A stretch of DNA of 64,000 nucleotides from Emergomyces orientalis. Lineage: Eukaryota > Ascomycota > Eurotiomycetes > Onygenales > Ajellomycetaceae. The DNA is taken from the NCBI GenBank assembly GCA_002110485.1, contig MOWL01000046.1:496001-560000 (forward strand), in the 5' to 3' direction. Numbering within the stretch: the first letter of the stretch is position 1; each line of letters begins with the position of its first letter. Below the pieces are notes generated by a model. The model made no database searches, had not been told where the DNA came from, and saw nothing but the letters and a program-made list of their open reading frames with translations. This document shows, piece by piece, positions 48,270-60,737 of the stretch. The position numbers were made by a program, and so were the translations under genes.

Positions 48270-50921
48270 TGCGATCCTGCAGGGCTGTCATAGTTTTGAC
48301 GTCCAGCACACCCAAGCCCAACTCTGGAATGTTTCAGCGAAGGAGCGGTTTAGTTTCCCATTATTGTTTTTAAATCCCAGCCCCCCTGTTTCTTTTCATC
48401 CTCTCTTCCGTCAAACTGGCCAATGCATATTCTCGTAGAATAAGGGTGTGCTGGGGAAGCGGTAAAGGGGTAAGCAGGGAGTATTGTTGTGATACATGGG
48501 GGAGGGCAGCCTTGAGATAGCAGACTAGCAGGTCTTACTTCTCAATTCGGAGAATTTTTGACAACAACCAAAACGTTATGCGTGAGCTCGGTATTCAAAT
48601 AGATTATCCATATCCGCTCTCTTTATTTTCTTCCCTTCCAGTCCCACCGTTCTCGGAAGCATACCAGAGGGCATGAATAGCGTCCATTATATGACTATAT
48701 TTCTGCATAAATATCAGCGAGCCATAACTCCTATTAGACAACCTCACACAAAACACCTGGCCGTTACCACATCTGCACGCATGACTCGACTGAACGCCCG
48801 TCAGCAGCCAACTGCTGCTTGATTTTCGGTGTTGTCTTGTTCAGGTTAAGGATTCTATTTTTGATTCCTACCCCTGCCGTTGGCTGTCACTCTGCCGAGT
48901 GAATACGGACGGTACTTGAGTATCAATGGCCTCGAATGCCGATTTTGAGCTCAGTACGGAGAAGGCGATTTTTTCCCCTCCATGTCAAGGAACATGGCGA
49001 ATAGGCTAGTTTTGGCCTAGCACATGCCCTATGGCGTGGCTATACTCTAGTTTCGTCATATTGGAATCTATTCAGATCAACCGATGAAACTTTGCCCCTC
49101 AATCACTCGTAGTTCCACCAGTCATCCACGCGCAAAAACGCCCCCGTATCAGCCTCAGGCATACTCGCCGCTCGGAAGGGCGATTGCTTTTCCCTTGACA
49201 AACATACACTTCGCCTGATGAAACGAGCGCAAGTATTACCCGAGTTTCGTTTTGATGCGTCTGTTGGGCGAGCGAGCTGGGGAGCGACTCTGCAGTGTAC
49301 CATTTTTAGAGAATTTACTTGGAGTATGCTTCAAAACGGCACCAGTGTCACAGCAAACGAAACCTTGGCCATCTCAGCTTTTTGTTCTCTTCCGTGGAGA
49401 TCGAACAAGGTCGGACCTCCAGAGTGTGCGCAAAATTTTGCATTACCTGAAAACACCCGCCAGCAGGACTAGCGGAAAGGAGCAAAGTCTTGTTGGTTAA
49501 TACCTTTTGCGGAGAGGATCGTGGGGTGTAAACGAGACGAAATATTTCTGCCTGAATATTTCAGTGTGCTGTCTGTTGCCCAAAGAACAATAGCATCTAC
49601 TATTGATCCCCAGGTGAACAACGGAGCAGGGCAAGCTACGTTAGGCAGGCGGCCATGTAAAAGATTGGAGAGGCACAAAGTGAGCTGGCTCGCGTCCTAA
49701 ATACCCAGATGGTTGTATATTCTGATGATGCCACAACAGTATTTAAAATTGAAATAAAATTCAGAAACATTATGGCCTTGTTTCTGGTCAGAAGGTCTGA
49801 AAAGAGTCAGAGCTCCAAACCCAAGAGTGACATTTACGAACAAGAAATTTTGGTTTAGCACGAAAAATTTCGAAGTGGACAAAAAGTGGAAAAAAGAAAA
49901 TGTCTTGATTAACTATCGGGAAACTGAATTATGTGATACGCTTATTGAGGGTTCATTGTTTAAATCAATAAAAGAGAGTGCTTGATTTCGGCGGTGATGG
50001 GCTCCTGGTTCGCCTCAATAGCTTCTCATGAGGTCATACTTTAACGTTTTGTAATCACTGAGACCACCACATTCGGCTGTGATCTGGTCTTCCCACCGCT
50101 GCAAGGGAAAGTAAAATGATTTCCCGGATTTCCAGTTGACAATTCTTCAATTAGGCTCATTTTCGGCAGCAGATCCAAAATACAAGACAAAAGAGCAAAT
50201 ATAGCAGTATGGGAGAAAAGGTAACCTCTGCATCAAAAACGGAATCAGCGTCGGAGCCGCGCACAAGAAACCCCATAACGAACATGAGAATTGTTCGCCC
50301 AATGCAGAACCCATCCTACTGGTTCCACAACAGAAACGTTCACTGTTTTTAGTATTTGTTGTTCACACTGCGGGATGATCTTTGAAAAAGTCAAAAACAT
50401 TTCCGACCATCAAGCAACAAAAACAGTAAACTCATTTTCATTATCGATAAAGTTTCGTTGATGCGATGGCCGATGAAAAGATATCAAACTCTGGCATATA
50501 CCAAAGCATTGTTGCGGTTTTCCATATCGTGACTTGATGGCTGGGATCAGGAGAAATAGGCAATTGGATTGCTCCTGCTAGTGCTAGCAATTCGCAGACG
50601 AGAGCACATGGAAACGTATGGGAAGAGCAACTTTTCGCTTCTGGTTATGCTGGCATTCTATTTTAGCACAATGGGGTTGATCTAGCAAAACAAGAACCTG
50701 GCTTACCTTGCACAGCGTAGATAGATAATGTATATGTTGCGGGCCTCCGACTCAGCAGCCTCAATTTGGCAGCCAATTAACATGTAATATACACAACCTG
50801 ACACACATGTGTCCCCCAGAGAAGTTTTTTATGGGGTTCCAATAACCAAAAATAGGCCGTACATCCATTTCTTCAAAAAGGCATAACCTATACTTACCCA
50901 TACACCTTGAATCCATTACGC
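48270..50921. other. spacer, no gene seen
   Basis: Open frames at 49103-49500 and 49469-49882 overlap on opposite strands and show no motif. The DNA is less biased in composition than the preceding 5 kb. Confidence 0.5.
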
Positions 50922-51746
50922 TCAACTTTCCCACCCTTTCGGCACCGCTGGCGCAACTCCTCTCCGTCTTAGGTACCGCTCTAACCTCGCCTCCAATTTC
51001 GACAACTTGCCTCTGAAATCCATATCCTCCCTCCCTTCATCCTCACCCTCCACACCAGCAGTCACCCCCTTTTGGGTCCAAACGCTCCACGATCCCATGA
51101 GTCCGGCCATTATCACATCGGTGCCGAGGCGATCACCGACCACCGCAACCTCCTCAGGGGACGTTATAGCGTTCTGAGCACGAAGGTGAGCGAGGATAGA
51201 AGGGTATGAAAACGGTTTCTTTAGAGGGTGATGTTTTGGCGGAGCTTCAGAGGCTGGGCTGAAACCAACTGCTTTCAGGGGAACACCGGATCTGAAAACA
51301 GGAATTTTCAAATGGGACAAGATCGATTCGATATGTTTTGCTTCTTCTTCGTAAAGAGCAATGTTTGGATCGCTACCCGCTGTGTTTGAGACAATTAAAA
51401 TGCCGTGGGGGTTACTGTCCATATTGAACGGGGAAGAGGGGTTGGTCCGGAGGTCTTTGAGTTTTTGCATGTAGGCGGGCGGGATTATGCGGGACTCTGG
51501 CGGAGTGAGGGTGTTGTCTTTGTCGATGACGAGGGCACGGATTTTGGGCGGAAACTGATGTCGATTGGCATGGCTGCTGGGTGTAGAGAAGTAAGAGGAG
51601 GGAATAAGGTGAGCACCCAGGTTGTCTTCTGGGAGCTGGAGGAATGTGGGGATTGTGTAATTGGGGACGAGAAGGGATGGGTTGCGAAATAGCGTAGATA
51701 TGGCAAGATTGAAGGCCGGAATGTTTGGATTGAGCGGGCGCGGCAT
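50922..51746 (-). CDS. GEP4: mitochondrial phosphatidylglycerophosphatase Gep4
   Basis: HAD-superfamily phosphatase that dephosphorylates phosphatidylglycerophosphate to phosphatidylglycerol in the mitochondrial matrix side of the inner membrane, on the route to cardiolipin. Single exon, 274 residues, longer than the 185 of the yeast enzyme because of loops and a C-terminal extension. The N-terminal block NLAISTLFRNPSLLVPNYTI is conserved in the family. HAD motif I is VIDKDNTLT (nucleophile D75, acid/base D77), motif II Ser/Thr is in ILIVSNTAGS, and motif IV is VAVVGDRLGTDVIMA. The tail (after GVEGEDEG) is charged and ends in Arg-rich sequence. No classical cleavable presequence is obvious. 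Divergently arranged with SmD3; 565 bases separate the start codons. Confidence 0.94.
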   Translation of the reverse strand: MPRPLNPNIPAFNLAISTLFRNPSLLVPNYTIPTFLQLPEDNLGAHLIPSSYFSTPSSHANRHQFPPKIRALVIDKDNTLTPPESRIIPPAYMQKLKDLRTNPSSPFNMDSNPHGILIVSNTAGSDPNIALYEEEAKHIESILSHLKIPVFRSGVPLKAVGFSPASEAPPKHHPLKKPFSYPSILAHLRAQNAITSPEEVAVVGDRLGTDVIMAGLMGSWSVWTQKGVTAGVEGEDEGREDMDFRGKLSKLEARLERYLRRRGVAPAVPKGWES

Positions 51747-52310
51747 GGCTGTTCTCTTGCCTCTATACTAAGGGTATTATCTTGTGTAGTTAGCTATACG
51801 GAGTGGGATGATTTGCTTCTTAAAGCTTGAGAGGGATTGAGGATAAGTTAGGAGATAGATCGCGCCTTAGATAAATATATTGGTAAACACGGGACCTAAT
51901 GGTAGGAGAAAATAGTAAATAAATCATGCATTAAATAATTCGTTCATTGGCTGTCTGACCAGGCCCTGAACATAGCTCTGTTTATTATGATAGTTGATGT
52001 TGCTGTTGTGGTTGCTGTTGATTTTGCTGCTGCTGCTGATTGATGTAAAAGCCGAAGTTGGGCGGACGATGCGGCTCCGAAACTTAAATTTGCTGGCAGA
52101 TGCTAAACTGCCAAAAGCGGTAACTTGACCAAATTCTTGCCTTGTTCTGCGCTGCTTCTTCTGACGACAATCTACAAGTGATGCCATTACCCGCACCTGA
52201 TCCTAAGAATATTATCTGGACATTTCTTTAACGATATATCAAGGGTTATTTGATTGTTTATTCAATTACACGTTTGATTCACAGGTCTTGGCGCACTTCT
52301 CGGTTTCAAT
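51747..52310. promoter_or_regulatory. divergent promoter region between GEP4 and SMD3
   Basis: The two start codons face away from each other across 564 bases, so both promoters must lie here. A CAA/CAG-rich minus-strand patch at 51990-52050 and a minus frame at 51924-52196 are present, but neither is convincing as a gene. No specific transcription factor site is claimed. Confidence 0.5.
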
Positions 52311-53111
52311 ATGGGCAAATTAACGAGTACCATCGGTATTCCCATCAAGCTCCTCAACGAGGCGCAAGTAAGTGCCTTTTCCATCCGCGCGCATTCGTTT
52401 CCATGTGCCACTTCGCGATTGATAAGCGCGTAGGATACGTGCTATTTGCTGCGCTCAGCACTCTGCATTTGATTTGAAGGAACTGTTTGCTAACCCTTTC
52501 ATTGCTCCCTCAGGGCCATGTCGTTACACTAGAGATCACGTCCGGGCAAGTTTACAGAGGAAAGCTTCTTGAAGGTGCGCACGCGATTATATCCAACTTT
52601 TATGCTTGTTGATCGTTCTGCCTATGGGAATTGTCGAAGGGTCCATAAACGGGAGGCCATACTCCCCATTATATGCGAATTTCTTGCTGACTGCAGGTAT
52701 TCCCGACAGCCGAAGATAACATGAACGTCCAACTCAAAGACATTACCGTCACAGCTCGCGATGGCCGTGTTTCACATCTCGACCAGGTCTATATTCGGGG
52801 GAGCCATGTGAGATTCTTCATTGTACCAGATATGTTGAGGTATGATATCAATATAGACCCCATTGTTCCCTGGCCCAACGTCTTGCTGTTTCGATGGGCT
52901 AGCTACTCTTCTTTCCCGTTTTTAGTCTATTAGCCATTTGCTCTGGAATTCAGTACAGTTTTGGGAACAGATTGAGAAGAATCATCGCTAATATATCCCT
53001 TCGTTTAGAAACGCGCCCATGTTCCGGTCGAGAGGTCAACGCGGCAGAGGGGTTGGTCTAGCTAGAGGCAGAGCCACTGTCAACAGGGCTCGGGGTCAGC
53101 GGAGAGGTTAA
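52311..53111 (+). CDS. SMD3: small nuclear ribonucleoprotein SmD3
   Basis: Core subunit of the heptameric Sm ring on U1, U2, U4 and U5 snRNAs; needed for snRNP assembly and pre-mRNA splicing. Four exons (52311-52367, 52514-52574, 52710-52839, 53009-53111) join in frame to 116 residues, standard size. Sm1 motif: GHVVTLEITSGQVYRGKL; Sm2 motif: VYIRGSHVRFFIVPDML; between them AEDNMNVQLKDITV, which is nearly invariant in SmD3. The C-terminal tail is RG-rich (RGQRGRGVGLARGRA), the usual target of arginine methylation. The first 19 residues (MGKLTSTIGIPIKLLNEAQ) carry a short N-terminal addition relative to many orthologues, so translation could also start elsewhere, but the splice donor GTAAGT is clear. 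Confidence 0.98.
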
Positions 53112-53843
53112 AATGTGGTTGTTTTCCTTACTACCGAACAATTGGAGTTTCTCTCTCTCTGTGTTTTTCTTTACGGATAAATGAAACTTGCATGATTGAG
53201 GCTTTTCCCACCATAGAGGCGACCATCTCTGCTTGAGTATAGGCGCCACGCTTCTGAAGTCCCTCTGGCTATATACCTTTTATATGGACTGATATGAAAA
53301 TATGGACTAGAAGAATGGACGAACCTAGCAAACTGTAGCCAATATAGACAGTATTTTTGCTACTGAAACAAGTGGTGGGGTTGTTTGTTCACCAGGTCGT
53401 GAAAATGCGACCTCAATTTCAAATAGCCGCTAGCTAAAACGAAAAAAACCCCTATATCTTGTTATTCCAGATTTTAGTAGACGAAAAAGACCCTAAAGGT
53501 TGGGTGGTGTGCTGTAGAAATAATCTATCCCTGGTGGAAGGGTGGATAGACCAGATCAAAGGTCCCGATATTCAACTGCGCGACCAACATCCCCCCGACG
53601 TGGTAAATGTGATGACAGGACTTCAACCGACTGAATAAAGGTATCTACTCTACTATATACAATCAATACGTCGAAATTTAACGATTTCAGTATCTATCAT
53701 TACTCCTCGAGGGCAAAAATATTATGCGCCCCAGTGGAATATCTAATGTCACCGCGTCCTTCCTAGCATCCCGCTCCCGGTAATCCTGACACTCCCCACC
53801 ATAATCTCATATCATATATTTGATCCTCACCCTCACCCTTACC
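53112..53843. other. intergenic between SMD3 and the adaptin-binding gene
   Basis: 3' region of SMD3 and promoter of the next gene, both on the plus strand. No gene seen. Confidence 0.5.
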
Positions 53844-55447
53844 ATGCCATCCCCACGTCCACAAAATGAGAAACTTTCGAGTAATACGAAAGCCGTTCCA
53901 CGGATCTCAAACCCGCGCCGTCTTTTAATTCTAGCCCCTGCACCGCAATCCCACACCATCGTCCCTCCGTTTCTTCACAGCCTAACTGGAGTTGCGGTCA
54001 GCCATGCGCCGCAAACTACAAACACCGCTCAACCGGATGGGGAAGCAGGTGAGCTACTAGAATGCAATATATATCCATATCTCTACGTGCCTTAAACAAC
54101 TAATAACGATTTTGCTCGCCCTCCGGCTTTAATTAGACTCCATCACACTTGCCTGCAACGACATCGATGCTGTCACATCCACATTTGCTGGATACACTAC
54201 ACATTCCCCACTACGAATAGAGACGAAATATTATTTGGCGGATATACCTATATGGGTCGATGAGCTTCCTTTTCCTTATAATAATACAGCAGCATCATGT
54301 CTATTGCAATCGCACTCCGACGAATCTATATCTCGGGAGGCTGATTCCCAGTCTCAGCTACCTCACCGCCACAGCTCCACAGCTTGGAGATCTGAATTTC
54401 TCTCCGATGAAGCTCGGGAGGTGCGAGATGTCATTGGCGCCGTTGTCGTCTGCGTAGAGAGACCGGTCGCGACGCCATCAGTTTCAGTCCCTAGTAATGC
54501 CGCTGATATTTCACGTGACAGAGAACATCGAAGCAAGATTTTGCAAGAGATAAAGGAGCTTTTGAGTGCAGTTGCGGAGGTTAGGAATCGGATTGAAGAG
54601 GAGCGTGGTGGGGCGGGAGAAGTTCCGGGGTTGGTTGTATTGGTGGGGAATGATGAAGGGGGAAACAAAGCGGATGGGAATGTGAAGGGAAAGGGAAGCG
54701 GGCTGGAAGGACTGGGTAACAGCGCTGATGATGGTGAATTGGAACAGATCGTGGAGTTCAGTACTAGGTGGTGGGAGGAAGAATTATCTGAGATGGGCCA
54801 TTTCGAATTGGAGGTTGTGGCCTGGGACCCTAAGGGGAAGGAAGGGGTGGATAAGCGGAATATATTTGGAGGTAGGTATTTCTTCCTTCGATCTGCCTAC
54901 ATTGTATCTTCCCACTTTTTTCTCTTAGTCGTTCCCCCTTTTTTATTATTCCTTCTGATTTATTGATTACTTTGCTAAATCCCAAAATCGCTACAGAGCT
55001 CCAGGGTATGCCGCGGATAAGGGAAGTCCTGCAGACCAACGAGTGGACCTCAGCTAGTCAAGGAGACCTTTCAGCAGATTTGCTGCTCGATTCTGATGGG
55101 GAAACTGGCTTCGACAAGGAAGCCAGTGAGCTTGAACGTGAAATGTTTGGTCTCCGACTAGCAATTGAAAAAGGGGGTGATCAGACCATTGCCAGCGAAC
55201 CGGACTTAAAAACCGACGACGAAGATGAACTTCATGTTGAAAAGATGGATGGGTTGATGTTGAGGATACAGGCTATTAAAGGTGAGGGTATTCATGATTT
55301 CCATCTCGTCTATTCTGTTTCTGTATATTGATTGAAAACCGCCCTTTCCAGACTGACAGATCTATAGATATGGCTACGGAATTGCCAGAAGCAGAGCGTA
55401 AGGCGTTCGCGGTTAAGGCGATTAATGATATCATGAAGGATATTTAA
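53844..55447 (+). CDS. alpha/gamma-adaptin-binding p34 family protein (Irc6-like)
   Basis: Family members bind AP-1/AP-2 clathrin-adaptor subunits and have a Rab-like fold at the N-terminus; the yeast member Irc6 regulates AP-1. Four exons (53844-54048, 54137-54871, 54997-55281, 55368-55447) join in frame to 434 residues. RRLLILAPAPQSH stands where a G-protein first strand and loop would be. LRIETKYYLADIPIWVDELP matches the family's conserved Y-Y-x-A-D-x-P-I-W segment. VEVVAWDP-like EVVAWDPKGKEG and ELQGMPRIREVLQTNEW match the late strand and the family's G-x-x-R-I-R-E-x-L-x-x-x-x-W helix. The C-terminus carries the helical DGLMLRIQAIK and PEAERKAFAVKAINDIMKDI segment, where adaptin-binding p34 proteins end. 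The start ATG at 53844 is chosen because the frame upstream of it (Leu/Thr repeats) is not protein-like. The 3' end converges on PHS1, 170 bases away. Confidence 0.82.
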
Positions 55448-55617
55448 GACTTTAGAAAATTAATAATGAACAATGTGGGACAAAACTCGATTTCTAGAAG
55501 CTCATAATAATACCCTCAAAGCAACATAAATCTCCGATCAACTCCAGGTAAATCGCGTTATTATAAATAATTAACCCCTTCCTCCCCAATATCACCATCT
55601 TTATGCCTAGCTATCAA

Positions 55618-56663
55618 TCAGTCAGACTTTTTGAAGGCCTTCATCACCTTTCTTCTTTGAGACATCATATGCGTATACAAATGGAAAGAGCCTGTATTGA
55701 ATAGAAAAAGGATTAACGAAAACGATCCAACACAAGCAAAATATCATGTCGCAATTATGTGGAAACGAAACGAAAAAAGAAAAAAAAAAAAAAAGGGGGC
55801 GTTGATTAGAAGAGTGAAACTTACAAGGAGGGTATATAACCAACATCCAGATAAAAAACCACGCAATTACGGCGTGAATATCCCATGCTGGCGCAATGGC
55901 TTTGTAAATCAATACACACTCACTCGTCATACCAATTGGGTAAAGCACGAAGAAGGTAGTATATCTGACAGGGTCATCAAGTTAGTCACCGTCAGGCAAC
56001 GAATAAGTAAATCTAGCTGACAAGGCCGTCCCGCAGCCGCAATCACAAACGAGCATTACGACTACCACCACTACCACCCACAAATCCCCAGACGGAGTGG
56101 AAGAAATAAAATAAAAAAGCTAACAAAAAGAAAAGAACATACCTCAGCCAAAGGAGCCATCGAGGCATTGCAGCGCCCCAAACCTGCACCGCAAAAAATC
56201 CATATCGAATACACTCCGTAATCCCCCAAGGACTCACACAGCCGACAACCATCCAATCGCCCAATTTCCACCCAGGATCCGTGCCTGTGGTGCCCACAAC
56301 CCCCTTTTCCCTCCCAACCATATCCACCCGAAAAAAGAACATAACACACCACACGACTAGAATACGGCTACCCACCTGCATCGCCGTCGTGATGGGGGAC
56401 GCACGCACGAGTTTTACCGCAGCGTGCAAGATTTCCAGCAGGGCGAGGGACTGGGTGAAGAGGAGTAGCGGGAAGAGGGCATCGAAGATGTGCGCGACGT
56501 GGCCCGTGGGCACGAGGCGGATGAGTAGGAATATTAGCCGTACGGTTATGGTAGCCCAGAGGACGAAGGAGAGGACATTGTAGCAGAAGAGGTAGGTGGT
56601 CGCGGTTTTAGAGGCTAATTTGCTGGTGCGATTCTTGCCATTGGGAGTTTTGGAATGTGCCAT
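55618..56663 (-). CDS. PHS1: 3-hydroxyacyl-CoA dehydratase Phs1
   Basis: ER membrane enzyme that removes water from 3-hydroxyacyl-CoA, the third step of very-long-chain fatty acid elongation feeding sphingolipids. Three exons (56663-56143, 55964-55825, 55691-55618) join in frame to 244 residues, as expected. Membrane-rich throughout: YLFCYNVLSFVLWATITVRL, PLLLFTQSLALLEILHAAVK, RILVVWCVMFFFRV and WDIHAVIAWFFIWMLVIYPP. The catalytic pair sits in YPIGMTSE (Tyr182 and Glu189, the same seven-residue spacing as Tyr149/Glu156 of yeast Phs1). The C-terminus YTHMMSQRRKVMKAFKKSD keeps the di-lysine-like ER retention signal (K-K-S-D). The open frame ends early without the last two introns, so a short model lacking the active site would be wrong. 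Confidence 0.95.
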
Positions 56664-57585
56664 TTTTCGGCTGTTCTGTTTGCGCGTCTGTTTCTACAGT
56701 TTTGGGTTACCTTTCCGTTTGTTCGTTCGTTCTGTTGATGTTGTTGTTCTGGGGTTTCTGATATTGAGTTTGGCGTGGCTCTGGCTTGACTTGATTCCGT
56801 CAGATGGCCTTGCGGAGTTTCTTTGCCCGCTCAATTGAGAAGAAATATGGTCGTTATATGAGAAGCCCTCAGTATATTAAAAAATGATATGGAACTCCCG
56901 AGGAGAGAAGAAGCCCCCTCTACCTTCTCAACTATGCTGCGTGACAAAATTGAAGCCTAAAAGTTTCGGATCTGAAAAAGTAAAATTTTCCTTGATACTT
57001 GGCAGAGAAGAGCTTGGACATGCCGAGATTTCAGCAACCCCATGTGAACAAAATGTTAATAAATTCATATGAAAGGCTTAGGTCATACAACCATAACCAC
57101 CAGGAGAAAGAAAGCTTTGTAGTATTTACTATTATCATTATTGAATAGATATCGTTTAAAATTAGAAGGTGTATTAGACAATTTATTACGAGTGACTGAG
57201 CAAAGGAAAATGAAACATCAAAAATAACATAAAAGGACATAGAAAAGGAATTAAGATGTAAGACGGTCATATCCATCACTTCTTTGATGAGACATCCAAC
57301 TAAACCCTTACGGCTGCCAACTCAAAGGAGTCGTTGTTGCCATTTGGTGGTTTTGAGTTTTGGTTCATTAGAAAATCACCACGCGACTTTTCATGGAACA
57401 AGAAACAAGGAAAAAAGAAGTTCGGTATCATGGAGAAAAGTAATTTAAAGGAAAGACGGTACGACAATACATTATTCCAAAGGAGACAGAAAAGAAACAA
57501 CAAAAAAAAAAAAAAAAAAAAAAAAACTGGATTAGGTCATTCAAAGGAGAGTTGACACTATCCGATCATCTCTGCTTTGACGCCT
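56664..57585. other. intergenic, promoter side of PHS1 and 3' side of the HAM1-like gene
   Basis: No gene is supported. Contains A25 at 57502-57526. A GTT-rich promoter segment lies just upstream of PHS1. Confidence 0.5.
57502..57526 (+). repeat. poly(A), 25 bases
   Basis: Uninterrupted A run near the end of the HAM1-like gene (a T run on its sense strand). Confidence 0.95.
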
Positions 57586-60500
57586 TTAGACTTGGATATT
57601 GGCTTCAGGGATCATATGGGGGCCGTTAGGAATTTGAGTCCCCCCGATTCCACGTTTGCCCAGGCCCTGGTCGACCCGGCTCGTTGGTTCTTCAATTGAG
57701 CCAATTCCCGAATCCCTGGGTCTAGCGCGAGTCTTGCGAGTAATGGGCGCTAACCGAGGAACGTTTGTGGATTGCGCAGCTTCACCAATGCCAAAAACAG
57801 GCGATTCCCATTTGTCGCCCTTTGCTGCAAGCTCCTGATACACGGTAGCCTTGGAGGATATGCCACCTGGTAGTTTGATATGCTGGAAAAGAGAACTGCG
57901 CTCCGTGACGGCGAGATTGACTTTGGTGTCTCGTTTCTTCGCGGCGTCTTTCTTCTCATCTGCTTTCTTTCTCATGTCCATAACTTGCTTGCGTACTGCA
58001 TCTACATAATACGAGTAGATAGTATGGCTTTCTTGTGGGTTGCTGCGAGCAGCCTTCCAAGCACGCTGCGCTTCATTATGGACGGCATATGCGAACCTAT
58101 CACCGCGAACAAAGGAGTCGCGGATTTGCTTCTCCAAGACCTTTTCAACGGCAGGGCGCACGGCACCATAGAGTAGGGGCTTGAATATCGTGAAGAGGAA
58201 CTTGTGATTCGATTTCTTAATCTTAATTTGCAGGTTGTTGACGTTAACGGAAATCTTTTCCGGTCTGAACAGGCTGTCGTTTGAGTCGCTGGTCGACCCA
58301 GAAATCCTGAAGTTGAACCCTTCGCCTCCCATCATTATGTCCATCACTCCGGTATCAGTGATAGAGGGGAAGCCAGTCTTTTTCTTAATATAATAACTGA
58401 CGTCTCTCCAATCGGTTTGTATCCCAGTTGCCGCTACCATCACCTTGAAATAGTGTTAGCACGTTTTATCAACTGCGCCATTAACAGAGGGATGGGACGC
58501 CCAAAATGTCACCAACCTTGTTTGTATGCTTGCTTCCAATCCTCTTGCGACCCCAGCGCCAATAATTGTCACTACTAAATTCGACGACATTAGGCAACAA
58601 ATTGTCGCTCTCAAGGACAAGATTCTCGACCACCTTCACAATTATATAAGTACGTGAGATTCAAATTTAGCTCATTGGAGTTACTCACCACATCCGCCAT
58701 TGGATCCGACACTTCAATACGAGGCAACGGGAGATAACGTATTCTCTCGAATAACGAAGGCAAGATGATACTAGTGACATCCTTCCTGAGATGGTCTTTA
58801 AAGATTATCTTTCCAGAGGCGTCGTAGCCGAGATCGTGGAAAAGCTTTTGCAAAGAATTGCCCAAAGCTTTGTTCAGGGGGTCTTGGTCAAATTGATCTC
58901 CGAGGAATTTTATTTCGTCCACTATAAGATTTGTATTCTCGCGGTACCGGTCACGGAGCAGGAATTGGCCTTCATCGTAAAGCCTATTCCACTGTTCATT
59001 TGCCGAGTCTTCCAAAACATAACCTTGCTCTCGAAGGCATTTTCTAAAATCCCTGGTGATTAGAACTACTAGGTCCGATGTAGGACCCCTGGAAGTGCAA
59101 GACATACCTGATGAAGGAATTTACTGATGTAAACCAGGCTTTCAGTCGAGGATCTTCATCAGCGGCATGATAGAAGTCCTTGATGTAATCGAAAAAATCA
59201 TCCATTGAAGAGCTATTCGCGAAGCGTTCGAGGATCGTCTGCAGTCGTTTCATCGCATCTTTATTTTCTTCTACTAATCCTGCAGCCGGATTATTAGTAT
59301 GGTCATATTTGAATGGCGAATTTTGACACGCACCTTTTGTGTTTGTAGCGCCCTGCTGAGAGACGCCTCTACCATGGCCACTGTAGGTTTCCGCAAGCGA
59401 GAGCAGTGTTTCAATTGCTTTCTGGTCTAGAATGGCAAAAATTTGTTAGCAATGTTATAGGAAATCGCAAGTCTGGCGTGGATCATTCACAGTCAGAATG
59501 GCCTTGGATTTCCACAATCATTCTCTTCAAGCGCCAAATTGTTTGTTCACGTCGTTCCTGGGGCATCTTCTCGCGGAGAAACTCCTTTGTCCTCTCGGAA
59601 AATTCACGGCCTCGCGTTTTGGTTTCCTCTGGGACATTCTCAGATACTCGTTCTCTGGCAGCCTGCACCCCGGCGGTTGCGCCAGATTTGGTATCAACGC
59701 CACCACCCTGAGGACCATCTTGACGAGCTGCTCGATTAGCAGTCTCCGCTGCGTCTCGGGTGTCTTTGCTAGCCTAGGAATATATAAGTAACGGAATGGA
59801 CACCAGCGCGGAGTACCCCAGGCTCACCTTTTCCTTCTTTTCTCCCACCTGTGATTTAACTTGTGACTTAAATTTGTCCGCCTTCGAAAAGTCAGGCTTA
59901 TCATGCCAAACATTTTCGTCCGCAGGCTCGTCTATTCCCGCCATCTCTTCCTCTGAAGGCCTAATGCGCCCTGCAGCCCTTTGGGCAGCATCGCTAGCCA
60001 TATCACGCATCAAAATAGTCGCATCGCGAACTAGAAGCCAGTTCGTTAGCAGTCCATGGGAACGAAGCATATTAACACGGTGGTGGCATATACGTACGAA
60101 GTTTCCGGAATTGGCCATTAGTTATCAGCAGAGTGGCGAGCGTTTGGAGCCCTTCAGCAGCTCGAGTACGATCCTGTTTGACAGAATCTCTATCAACTGA
60201 AACCCCAGGACCCTGTATGCTGGTGCGCTCTCCAATATGTTCCAGGTCCCAGATGAACTCTTGTATCAAGTTGCCCTGATTTTTAACTAGAATAAGCCTT
60301 TTGGCATTCTCTATTACATCGCGGACGTCTTTGATGAGAGTGTGGCCATCGGACGAGAGATTATTAGGAGGAGAAGATAAAGCGTCTGAAGCCAAGAGGC
60401 TGTTAAGGGCGATATCGATTTGCTTATTCTAAAGATGGATCAGCAACCTGAACTCATGATCTCTGGGCATGGCAACATACCGATGGAACCTTTCCATCCT

Positions 60501-60737
60501 TAAATGCTGGTGTCCGATATTCCAATTAGCGATACGAACGTAAAATTGAAACTTGGCATCGAGGGCATAAAGATGCTACAAACCGGAGTAAATGCCGTAG
60601 AGCTGCAGTTTGCGATTGATATCCTACATTTTGCTCAATGTTAGAATGGATGACTCTTGCGACAAACTGGTGATTTTAAAACATACCGCTTCCTTCACCT
60701 TCGGATCTGAGGGAACATTGACTGTGCTGCGATCCAT
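57586..60737 (-). CDS. HAM1-like (BPI/LBP-type lipid-binding fold) protein, eleven exons
   Basis: Large fungal protein of the HAM1-like family, thought from fold similarity to bind lipid; the cellular role is not settled. Eleven exons: 60737-60687, 60623-60584, 60506-60481, 60428-60098, 60030-59828, 59773-59491, 59426-59334, 59279-59108, about 59043-58689, 58633-58517, 58443-57586. Joined they keep frame for about 842 residues. N-terminus MDRSTVNVPSDPKVKEADIN, then RKLQLYGIYSAFKDGKVPSN (the family signature). A helical middle has long Lys/Glu stretches, and SFIRKCLREQGYVLEDSANE lies near residue 400. The domain resembling BPI starts near SDPMADVVVENLVLESDNLL and continues through FSSDNYWRWGRKRIGSKHTN and VAATGIQTDWRDVSYYIKKK. 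Three exon-ends are judged by frame continuity; the acceptor of exon 9 could also be 59052 (three residues more). Exon 2 and 3 are only 40 and 26 bases. The N- and C-terminal tails are disordered. Confidence 0.86.

Noticed and set aside
51924..52196. Minus-strand ORF of about 90 codons between GEP4 and SMD3, with a CAA/CAG-rich alternative frame (PPNFGFYINQQQQQQ)
   Set aside because: The two frames compete, no splice pair links them convincingly, and the interval is needed as a divergent promoter. A small gene here cannot be excluded.
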